Origin: a virus
Virus record (IMG/VR): IMGVR_UViG_3300044547_000059
Span: 1 to 28,528 of that record
Length of the DNA: 28,528 nt
Direction: 5' to 3' (one strand)
Part shown: piece after piece, positions 19,640-26,387 of the stretch
Layout of the letters: each line of letters opens with the position of its first letter
How positions within the stretch are numbered: position 1 is the stretch's first letter
Notes under the pieces: generated by a model
Database searches by the model: none
Seen by the model: only the letters and a program-made list of their open reading frames with translations
Told to the model about the DNA's origin: nothing
Translations under genes and position numbers: made by a program

Positions 19640-19981
19640 ATGAAGTTAGGAAAAGCGAAAGCAAATTACGTTGATGCTAACACGATGACTCGTGAGGTTA
19701 AAATCTATGCTGCCACAAGAACAAGTGATGGTCAAGGTGGGTACACAACCACGTTTGCCCTACAAAGCACTGTTTGGGGTGATTTAAGACCAGATAATCA
19801 AGTTCGTGAGATAGGTGAGTCGGAATTGCAATTTGACCAAAGAAATAGGCTTTATATTCGTTTTGGAGCTACTATAACAGATTCGGATGAAGTAGAGGTT
19901 GAAGGCGATAGGTTTACAATACATTCCATTAAGAACGTAGAGAACCAAAATAGGTTCTTGGAGTTAATAATTTACAAGTAA
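19640..19981 (+). CDS. Head closure / head-tail joining protein (SPP1 gp16-like)
   Basis: 113 residues. R-E-V-K-I-Y-A-A-T-R-T-S-D-G-Q-G-G-Y-T-T, then V-W-G-D-L-R-P, Y-I-R-F-G-A-T-I-T-D-S-D-E-V and F-L-E-L-I matches the small beta-barrel head-tail joining family. It starts two bases after the connector stop and overlaps the next start by one base. Confidence 0.88.
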   Translation: MKLGKAKANYVDANTMTREVKIYAATRTSDGQGGYTTTFALQSTVWGDLRPDNQVREIGESELQFDQRNRLYIRFGATITDSDEVEVEGDRFTIHSIKNVENQNRFLELIIYK

Positions 19982-20403
19982 TGGCATTTGGTATTAACTT
20001 AACAGGAATAAAGGAAGTTGAGAATGCTTTAAAAACAATGGATAAACATTTAAGGCAAGATGTAGGCGATGAAATTAATTCATCTGCTTTAAAGATTATG
20101 AGTGATGCAAAGCGACTTGCACCTATTGATTTAGGCTTTTTAAGAGGTCAAATATCTATTGAACCTGTAAATGATTTGACATACGAGGTAGAGGCAAAGG
20201 CTAAATATTCGGCTTATATAGAATTTGGAACAGGTGGTGAAGTTAGGATTCCAGCAGGATATGAAGATTTGGCAAAGATATTTAAGGGTAGAGGGGTAAG
20301 AACTGTAAACATAAGACCACAACCTTTTTTGATACCTTCGTATGAAACGGAAAAGCCAAAATTAATTGACAGACTAAAAAAATTGTTAGATGCTAAATCC
20401 TAA
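19981..20403 (+). CDS. HK97 gp10-like tail component
   Basis: 140 residues. L-T-G-I-K-E-V-E-N-A-L-K-T-M, A-P-I-D-L-G-F-L-R-G-Q-I and Y-S-A-Y-I-E-F-G-T-G-G followed by R-P-Q-P-F-L-I-P-S-Y fit the HK97 gp10 family, a tail-completion/neck component. It overlaps the next gene by 14 bases. Confidence 0.9.
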   Translation: MAFGINLTGIKEVENALKTMDKHLRQDVGDEINSSALKIMSDAKRLAPIDLGFLRGQISIEPVNDLTYEVEAKAKYSAYIEFGTGGEVRIPAGYEDLAKIFKGRGVRTVNIRPQPFLIPSYETEKPKLIDRLKKLLDAKS

Positions 20404-20797
20404 TATTGAAATAAAAAAGTGGTTTTATACTAACTTGACAAGCGCAAGTGGATTGGTTGTTTATGATGGTTTTGCTCCTGAAGGTGCAGGTAATGAGTAT
20501 ATTGTTTTAACTGGTAGGACATCAACACAAGATCAAGGCAAAGAAGGATATACAAATACTATTAGCATCACAGTTGATATTATTACAAAAAATGCTAACT
20601 TTGGTTATAAACGTGCTGAAACTATAAGCGACTTAGTCTTGACTGCAATCAATTCGGACACCAATATTACTTTGGCAAACGGATTTACGGCATCAAGTTT
20701 AAGTGTTGAAAGTGTAAGAAACTTAGACGGCTTAAACCCTTTAGATAACGTTTTTAGAGTATTGATAACTTATAATATAATAATAACTCAAATTTAA
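20390..20797 (+). CDS. Tail terminator/completion protein
   Basis: 135 residues: an N-terminal helix (N-I-E-I-K-K-W-F-Y-T-N-L), then Y-I-V-L-T-G-R-T, I-S-I-T-V-D-I-I-T and K-R-A-E-T-I-S-D-L-V-L-T-A-I, ending F-R-V-L-I-T-Y-N-I-I-I. The fold pattern and the position between gp10-like and tube genes fit a tail terminator (gpU/gp17/DUF3168 class). Confidence 0.8.
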   Translation: MLNPNIEIKKWFYTNLTSASGLVVYDGFAPEGAGNEYIVLTGRTSTQDQGKEGYTNTISITVDIITKNANFGYKRAETISDLVLTAINSDTNITLANGFTASSLSVESVRNLDGLNPLDNVFRVLITYNIIITQI

Positions 20798-20808
20798 AAT
20801 TAAATAAA

Positions 20809-21258
20809 ATGGCAGAAACAAAAGTAAGCGGTAGAGATTATATCCTCTTAGCTGACATAAACAATGATGGTACATTCAAGCCTGTTGCTTGTTTGACTAC
20901 AAACTCTTTAACATCAACTAATGACACAATAGATGCAACTTCTAAATGTGGCAACGAGTACACTCCAGCACCTTCTTTTTCTCAATCTTTTGAGTGTGAA
21001 GGTTTTGCAATTGATGAAACAGGTACACCATCTAAAGATAGCTACCAACAATTATATACGGCTCATGCTGCTAAAACTTTATTCGCAATTAAGATGGGTA
21101 AAGCAACTCCAGTAGCAGGTGATGTTTATTATGGTGGTGCTGGTTCTTTAGTGTTTATTAGCGATTTCGGTGTAACTGCTGATGATAAGGATGATGTTAA
21201 ATTTACTGCAACTTTTGTGGTAAGTGTTCCTCCTATTGCACAAACAGAACAATTATAA
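20809..21258 (+). CDS. Major tail tube protein
   Basis: 149 residues with V-S-G-R-D-Y-I-L-L-A-D, T-N-S-L-T-S-T-N-D-T-I-D-A-T-S-K, F-S-Q-S-F-E-C-E-G-F-A-I and F-T-A-T-F-V-V-S, the beta-sandwich pattern of TP901-1-type tube proteins, which stack as hexamers around the tape measure. Codon use is fairly uniform, as in the capsid gene. The tail chaperone follows 13 bases downstream, the expected order. Confidence 0.88.
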   Translation: MAETKVSGRDYILLADINNDGTFKPVACLTTNSLTSTNDTIDATSKCGNEYTPAPSFSQSFECEGFAIDETGTPSKDSYQQLYTAHAAKTLFAIKMGKATPVAGDVYYGGAGSLVFISDFGVTADDKDDVKFTATFVVSVPPIAQTEQL

Positions 21259-21271
21259 TAAATAAAAAACT

Positions 21272-21625
21272 ATGTACGAATTAAAGACTGACAACAACAC
21301 AATCCACCTAAAGTGGGGAACTTGGGCTATGAAAAGGTTTTGCGAATTAGAGAATAAAAATCTAATGCAGCTAATTGAGGTTTTATCTGGAGGGGTTTAT
21401 GACTTAGATACAATCGTTCATATCGTACAAGCCGCAGCAGAAAGTGGATGCAAGAGCCTTAAAAAGCCTATTGACTTTGATGAATTTGAGGTGTGCGAAT
21501 GGATAGATCAAGTTGGTGGGTTATCTGCAAAAGATGGACAATTGGTTGAGTTTATGAGATATATGCAAGACTCAATGACTCCAGATTTAAAGCCAGAAAA
21601 GGAAACGGACGAAAAAAAAAATTAG
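21272..21625 (+). CDS. Tail assembly chaperone, short form (gpG-like)
   Basis: 117 residues, helical: H-L-K-W-G-T-W-A-M-K-R-F-C-E-L-E and L-D-T-I-V-H-I-V-Q-A-A-A-E-S-G, with a charged Lys/Glu tail. Position between tube and tape measure, size, and the slippery A run at the very end identify it as the upstream partner of a lambda G/GT-type chaperone pair that coats the tape measure before tube assembly. Confidence 0.88.
   Translation: MYELKTDNNTIHLKWGTWAMKRFCELENKNLMQLIEVLSGGVYDLDTIVHIVQAAAESGCKSLKKPIDFDEFEVCEWIDQVGGLSAKDGQLVEFMRYMQDSMTPDLKPEKETDEKKN
21612..21621 (+). other. Slippery site for programmed -1 frameshift (A10)
   Basis: Ten A bases, two codons before the stop of the short chaperone. 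A slip of one base back moves translation into the frame that stays open to 21930. A fusion of about 219 residues results, the G-T equivalent. No obvious strong stimulatory hairpin was identified by eye in the next about 40 bases. Confidence 0.8.
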
Positions 21626-21930
21626 GGTTTTATAGTTGGGACTCAATAATTATTCTCGCTATTGAAGTTGGCTTAACGATTAACGAGTTTTGGCAATTGA
21701 CGTGGCGAGAATTTTTGTTGTATAAAAGGTCTTATGATAATAAACAATTGAAGGAATGGGAACGAACAAGGATGATTAGTTATTTAATTTATAAAGCTAA
21801 TACAACCGATAAAAGTCCAAAGAGTTTAAAATCATTCTTTCCTTTACCAAGTGATGAACAAGAGGAAGATAAGCCAAAACTGACACAAGAACAATTGGCA
21901 AGGACATTAAAGTTGTATGGAGTAAAATAA
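21619..21930 (+). CDS. Tail assembly chaperone, frameshift extension (gpT-like part)
   Basis: Reached by the -1 shift on the A run. This frame is open upstream of the run as well and has no good start before 21697. It encodes K-L-G-F-Y-S-W-D-S-I-I-I-L-A-I-E-V-G-L-T-I-N-E-F-W-Q-L-T-W-R-E-F, then K-E-W-E-R-T-R-M-I-S-Y-L-I-Y, a pattern familiar from the T-part of siphovirus tail chaperones, and a charged C-terminus. The T part recruits tube subunits in lambda. An ATG at 21697 exists but would lose the conserved first 26 residues, so frameshift is the better model. Confidence 0.82.
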   Translation, partial: KLGFYSWDSIIILAIEVGLTINEFWQLTWREFLLYKRSYDNKQLKEWERTRMISYLIYKANTTDKSPKSLKSFFPLPSDEQEEDKPKLTQEQLARTLKLYGVK

Positions 21931-21934
21931 TAAA

Positions 21935-23464
21935 ATGGCACAAGAAACGTTAAAAATTACGATAACCGCAGACAATCAACAAGCGGTTAAAAATATACAA
22001 GAAACAGTAACTGCAACAACAAAGTTAGGTACTGCGTTTAAAACGTTGCCAAGTACAAGCAATCAAGCTACAAATGCTTTAACAAACTTATCAAGAGTTG
22101 CGCAAGATGCTCCTTATGGATTTATAGGTATTGCAAATAACTTAAATCCTTTATTAGAATCTTTTCAAAGATTAAGTAAAGATGCTGGAGGTGCAGGTGG
22201 TGCTTTAAAAGCAATGGCAAGTGGCTTAATGGGTCCAGCAGGTATTGGTTTAGCTTTGGGTGCAGTTTCATCTATTATTGTCGCATTTGGTCCTAAAATA
22301 GCCGATTTTATAAATGGCACAAACGAAGCTACAAAAGCAGAAGATAAATTTGCACAAAGTTTAAGTGATGCAAGAGCAGAAGCAAGTGAGACAGGAATAA
22401 GATTACAAGCATATTTGACAATTACGCAAAATGCAAGTGTAAGTGATGAAAGAAGGGCGGAGGCATTAAAAGCGGTTAAAAACGAATTAAGTAAAGTAAA
22501 TTCTGCGTATGCTTCAACAATTACAAATGTTGACCAAGCAAGAGCAGCGGTTGATCTATATACACAAGCATTGGTTGCACAAGCTATTACATCAAGATAT
22601 ATTGATGAAATTGCTAACAAAACAATTGCTTTAGCAGATGCAAATAAAAAGATAGTTCAAACAGGTAGAGAATATTACAAGACTTTAGAGATGGCATCTA
22701 AAATGTCTAATGCATATTCTGATGCTTCAATTGTTCAAGCTGGTTCAATAAATAAAGCAAAGGAAGCTAACTTAGATGCTCGTAATGCTGCATTAGCATT
22801 AAGGAGTGGAATTATTGGTTTAAATTCGGAGTTAACAAGTACAATTAGTTTAGCTTTAAATAATCCATTTTTCTTATTGGATAAGGGTGCAAAGCAATTA
22901 GCCACATCAACAAAACAAGTTGCTGATAATATCAAAAAAATAGGTGGTGAGGCAAGAGGAATAAGTACAGATATGACTGCACCTGTATTATTACAAAGAG
23001 GAGCAGCACCATCAATAACAAGTCCAACAGGAGCTGCACCTTTAGGTGGCAGAACAAGCGGTTATGATGCAATTCAAATTACTCGTGATATAAATGAGCA
23101 AACTAAAGCACAAGAATTATTTAATTTTCAGTTACAGCAAACACAAGCAATAACTGGTTTACTTGCACCTGCATTTGATAGTGTAATTCAAGCAATGGTA
23201 ATGGGTGAAGATGTTGGTAAGGCTTTACAAGCAGCATTCCAACAAATAGTTATTCAATTGATTTCAATGGTAGCACAAGCCTTATTATTTAAAGCTATTA
23301 TGGCAGCAATCACTGGTGGTACAAGTGTAGCTACAGATGCAGTTGGTGGTGGTGTTGGAAGTGGAGCAGGTAATTTCTTAGGGGAATTCTTATTAAAGGG
23401 TTCTGATTTAGTTTTGGCAACTCAAAGAGCAAACAATAACTTAAATATTAGACGAGGCAACTAA
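21935..23464 (+). CDS. Tape measure protein
   Basis: 509 residues, short for the family: long Ala/Thr/Gln-rich helices, a hydrophobic Gly-rich segment at about residues 89-118 (G-L-M-G-P-A-G-I-G-L-A-L-G-A-V) and a C-terminal hydrophobic helix (about 430-475) before a Gly-rich end. It sets tail length; at about 0.15 nm per residue a tail near 75 nm is expected (family rule of thumb). It lies right after the chaperone pair. One base overlaps the next gene. Confidence 0.9.
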   Translation: MAQETLKITITADNQQAVKNIQETVTATTKLGTAFKTLPSTSNQATNALTNLSRVAQDAPYGFIGIANNLNPLLESFQRLSKDAGGAGGALKAMASGLMGPAGIGLALGAVSSIIVAFGPKIADFINGTNEATKAEDKFAQSLSDARAEASETGIRLQAYLTITQNASVSDERRAEALKAVKNELSKVNSAYASTITNVDQARAAVDLYTQALVAQAITSRYIDEIANKTIALADANKKIVQTGREYYKTLEMASKMSNAYSDASIVQAGSINKAKEANLDARNAALALRSGIIGLNSELTSTISLALNNPFFLLDKGAKQLATSTKQVADNIKKIGGEARGISTDMTAPVLLQRGAAPSITSPTGAAPLGGRTSGYDAIQITRDINEQTKAQELFNFQLQQTQAITGLLAPAFDSVIQAMVMGEDVGKALQAAFQQIVIQLISMVAQALLFKAIMAAITGGTSVATDAVGGGVGSGAGNFLGEFLLKGSDLVLATQRANNNLNIRRGN

Positions 23465-25671
23465 TGGCATACGAAATTAAATATAGAATTACGGCAGCAA
23501 CTAAATCGGATGTAACAAGTATAGTTAATATTTATGAGGATGGTTACGATGGCGATATTATAGAATATCCTTGCATAAGTTTACAAATACAATACATTCC
23601 AAGAAGTGATGATACATTTGAGCCTATTTATGTTAGTCAATTAAACGTTGCAATAGATGTTACTGACAATGTAGAAGATATGCCTGACTTTACTACATTA
23701 GATGATAGAAAATATTTTGTAAGAGTTTTAAGTGGTGCAAATTTAGATTGGCAAGGATGGATTTTAAGTGATAACGTTCAATATGTTTTTTCAACAGGTA
23801 GAAAAGAATTAGCTTTTAATGCTATTGATTCATTGGGTATGTTAGAAAAGATACCTTTTTTTATTGATGATGAAACAACTTTAGTTGATATTTTTACGGC
23901 TATATTTTACATAAAGACTGCTTTATTAAACTTAGAATATCCATTAGATTATTATATAGTTAGTGGTGTAAGTTTTTATTCGGAGGATATGGATAATAGA
24001 ACGGATGACCCAGCTGCGGATACATTAGGTCAATCATATATAAATTATGCAACATTTATTAATGATAATCAAGTTGCAACAAATTGTCTTGAAGTATTAA
24101 CAAAGATTGTAAGATCAGTTGGTTCAAGATTATTTCAAGCAAAAGGAAACTTTTACATAGTTCCTTTAACTCAATTTGCACAAGATTCTTATTATGTTAC
24201 TATTTACAATAGTAATGGAACAGTATTTGATGATGCAATCTATGAATCAACAGGCAATATTGAAGGGTTTAACTCAAATACAAGTGGATTGTATTTTGTA
24301 GATAATAGCCAATTTAAGATAATTAGAAAAGGATATAATAAGATTAGATTTGACAAAATAGTTGAATATCCTAATAACTATATTACTAACTGGGACTTAA
24401 AGAATTATACAGTTGTAAGTCCAACAGAAGGCAATGCGTTTTCTTGGGAAGAAGAAAGATTTGTTGATGGAATAATTTATGTAAAGCCATATCCAAATAG
24501 AAGATACAATTCTTTTATTATGGAGTATTCGCTTTCAAATCCTTATACTGCATTAGTTAGACCTATAAATTTACCTAAAGTAAACACAAGCGATGTATTA
24601 ACTTTAAATATGGATGTGGTTGGCTTAGGAGTTCCTGCAAGTGGACCAGATGCTTTATTTATTCTTAAAATAATAATAGATGATGGCATAAATTCGGTTT
24701 TTTTAGATGAAAATAAAGAATGGGTAAATACAAGTTTCAATGACCATTATTATTTTTATCCTTTTGATTCAGAAAATCCAAGAGTTAATTTAGATTTGGT
24801 TATGCCTTTAATACCATTTGGAGGCGATTTAAGTATTGAACTTATCTTGTGTGATAATGCTGCTCCTTATTGGAAATCAACTGTTGGCTCTATTGAAGCT
24901 GGTAATTTTCAATTAGTAGTTGAAACATACTTTAGGCAAGTAACAACAGAAAGTTTTATCAATGATACAAATGAGTATGTTTTAGAAATTGACCTTCCTT
25001 TAGGATTTAATGATGTTAATGATGGATTCTTTTCATATAGAGGATTTTTAAGCGATTCAACAGGTTTAAACTTAAAGAATTGGTACAGACAAGAATATCC
25101 TACCGACATTTATAGAAGTTTAAGTGAGTTAGTAGTTAAGCAATATTCAAACTGCTTAAATAAGAACATTATTAACTTGGATGCTTCTTTTATGGGTATG
25201 GAAACAACTGACGGAAGATTTAGCGGTGCAATGAGAATTACCGCTTCCGATACTGACCCAGCACAAATAACTGTTCAAAATAAAAGTTACATAATAGGTA
25301 ATTCAACAATGGATTTACCAAATGATGTAATAATGGCTACTTTATTAGACATCAATCCAGAGAATGTAGAAACAACAATGACTACTATTTACGATAGTAA
25401 TAACTTGCCATCAGAGGTTACAGGATATTCACATTTTAGATCAAATGGTTATTTGACTAAGGAGGCTGCTCTCGCTGCGCCTTTAACTGGCAACGTTGTT
25501 TACTTAGCAGATATTGGAGTTCCTTCAGTTGGGGATTTCTTTTATGCAAGTGAGTTCTTAACAGTTGGATTTAATGGTGCGAATATTTGGTGGAAGGTTT
25601 TGGTTACAGATACTTATTCACAAGCATATAGAATTAGCGGAGCAGGTGAAATATTAGAAACATTCGGATAA
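23464..25671 (+). CDS. Tail-tip / baseplate hub protein (Dit-Tal-like)
   Basis: 735 residues, mostly beta. The N-terminal about 130 residues (Y-R-I-T-A-A-T-K-S-D-V-T, then Y-I-P-R-S-D-D-T-F-E-P-I-Y-V-S-Q-L-N-V) look like a distal-tail domain. L-D-D-R-K-Y-F-V-R-V ... W-Q-G-W-I-L-S-D-N-V-Q and E-L-A-F-N-A-I-D-S-L-G-M-L-E-K are of the tail-hub type I know from Bacteroidota siphophages. The central and C-terminal parts carry Trp/Tyr/Asp-rich, carbohydrate-module-like stretches. No peptidase or lytic motif seen. It follows the tape measure directly, as tip proteins do. Confidence 0.78.
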   Translation: MAYEIKYRITAATKSDVTSIVNIYEDGYDGDIIEYPCISLQIQYIPRSDDTFEPIYVSQLNVAIDVTDNVEDMPDFTTLDDRKYFVRVLSGANLDWQGWILSDNVQYVFSTGRKELAFNAIDSLGMLEKIPFFIDDETTLVDIFTAIFYIKTALLNLEYPLDYYIVSGVSFYSEDMDNRTDDPAADTLGQSYINYATFINDNQVATNCLEVLTKIVRSVGSRLFQAKGNFYIVPLTQFAQDSYYVTIYNSNGTVFDDAIYESTGNIEGFNSNTSGLYFVDNSQFKIIRKGYNKIRFDKIVEYPNNYITNWDLKNYTVVSPTEGNAFSWEEERFVDGIIYVKPYPNRRYNSFIMEYSLSNPYTALVRPINLPKVNTSDVLTLNMDVVGLGVPASGPDALFILKIIIDDGINSVFLDENKEWVNTSFNDHYYFYPFDSENPRVNLDLVMPLIPFGGDLSIELILCDNAAPYWKSTVGSIEAGNFQLVVETYFRQVTTESFINDTNEYVLEIDLPLGFNDVNDGFFSYRGFLSDSTGLNLKNWYRQEYPTDIYRSLSELVVKQYSNCLNKNIINLDASFMGMETTDGRFSGAMRITASDTDPAQITVQNKSYIIGNSTMDLPNDVIMATLLDINPENVETTMTTIYDSNNLPSEVTGYSHFRSNGYLTKEAALAAPLTGNVVYLADIGVPSVGDFFYASEFLTVGFNGANIWWKVLVTDTYSQAYRISGAGEILETFG

Positions 25672-25676
25672 TTGAT

Positions 25677-25684
25677 TAAATTTG
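25677..25684 (+). promoter_or_regulatory. Candidate -7 box placing TSS at the tube-like gene start
   Basis: TAAATTTG with its last G exactly five bases before the ATG at 25689, the same spacing as at 10184 and 17169. Confidence 0.4.
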
Positions 25685-25688
25685 TAAT

Positions 25689-26381
25689 ATGGGAGCAGTA
25701 ATAGGAAATAATGTGATGCTTTATTGGCATAGAACAGATGTTGACCCAGAGGTTGATGTCGCTTTTGCGTGTAGTACAAATTGTACGTTTAATGTAAACG
25801 TAGACCAAAAAGAGGTTACAAGCCAATCAAGTGCTTGGTTTAGAGAATATAAAAATGATGTGGCTACTTGGAATGTAACTTGTGATGGATTGATTACTTT
25901 GACTGGATTTTCATATTTGTTTATGTTAGAAAAGCAGTTAGCAAGAGAACCAATAGAGATTAAGTTTGTAGTGGATAACGGAGTTGATGGTTTAACTATT
26001 ATTAACGGAACTTGTAATATATCAAGTTTAGCAATAAACGCACCACAAAAGGATGTGGCTACTTACAATATTAGCCTACAAGGTACAGGTGCATACAATA
26101 CAACAGGAACGGAGGTTGACCCAAGCGGTGTGATTATAGTAGGTTCAAATCCTGTTAAGACAAAAGGTTACACGGCAAGTGGTGGCGAAACATCAATTAC
26201 TTTTGCGGACACAATCGGTTATGCTTGTTTGTACGTTTCAAGAGGTGGTGTGGATGCGCAAAACATTTTAACAACAGGAACTCCAACTGGTGATGATGTT
26301 AAGTTTATAAGTTCAACTGGGGTTCTTACTTTTGGTAGACCTTTAGAAGCTGGGGAGTATATTCGTGGATTATTTCAATAA
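25689..26381 (+). CDS. Tail-tube-like protein at the distal tail
   Basis: 230 residues. Residues 1 to about 140 carry the TP901-1-type tube pattern: V-D-Q-K-E-V-T-S-Q-S-S-A-W-F-R-E-Y-K, then A-T-W-N-V-T-C-D-G-L-I-T-L and a closing strand region (D-V-A-T-Y-N-I-S-L-Q-G-T-G). About 80 further residues (V-I-I-V-G-S-N-P-V-K-T-K-G-Y-T) form a second domain, possibly Ig-like. This is a second tube-fold protein besides the one at 20809, placed between the tip and fibre genes, so it may form a distal ring or fibre base rather than the main tube. The role is inferred. Confidence 0.7.
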   Translation: MGAVIGNNVMLYWHRTDVDPEVDVAFACSTNCTFNVNVDQKEVTSQSSAWFREYKNDVATWNVTCDGLITLTGFSYLFMLEKQLAREPIEIKFVVDNGVDGLTIINGTCNISSLAINAPQKDVATYNISLQGTGAYNTTGTEVDPSGVIIVGSNPVKTKGYTASGGETSITFADTIGYACLYVSRGGVDAQNILTTGTPTGDDVKFISSTGVLTFGRPLEAGEYIRGLFQ

Positions 26382-26387
26382 AATATT

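Noticed and set aside
20933-21115. Alternate-frame + strand ORF inside the tail tube gene
   Set aside because: Nested in a strongly supported structural gene, with a low-complexity Leu-rich product.
21697-21930. Independent gene starting at the ATG at 21697
   Set aside because: The frame is open and family-like upstream of this ATG back to the A10 slippery run, so the frameshift model explains more.
22165-22620. Long minus-strand ORF (151 codons) inside the tape measure gene
   Set aside because: Ala/Leu-rich shadow of the opposite coding frame; no promoter or recognisable protein pattern, and all real genes here are on the + strand.
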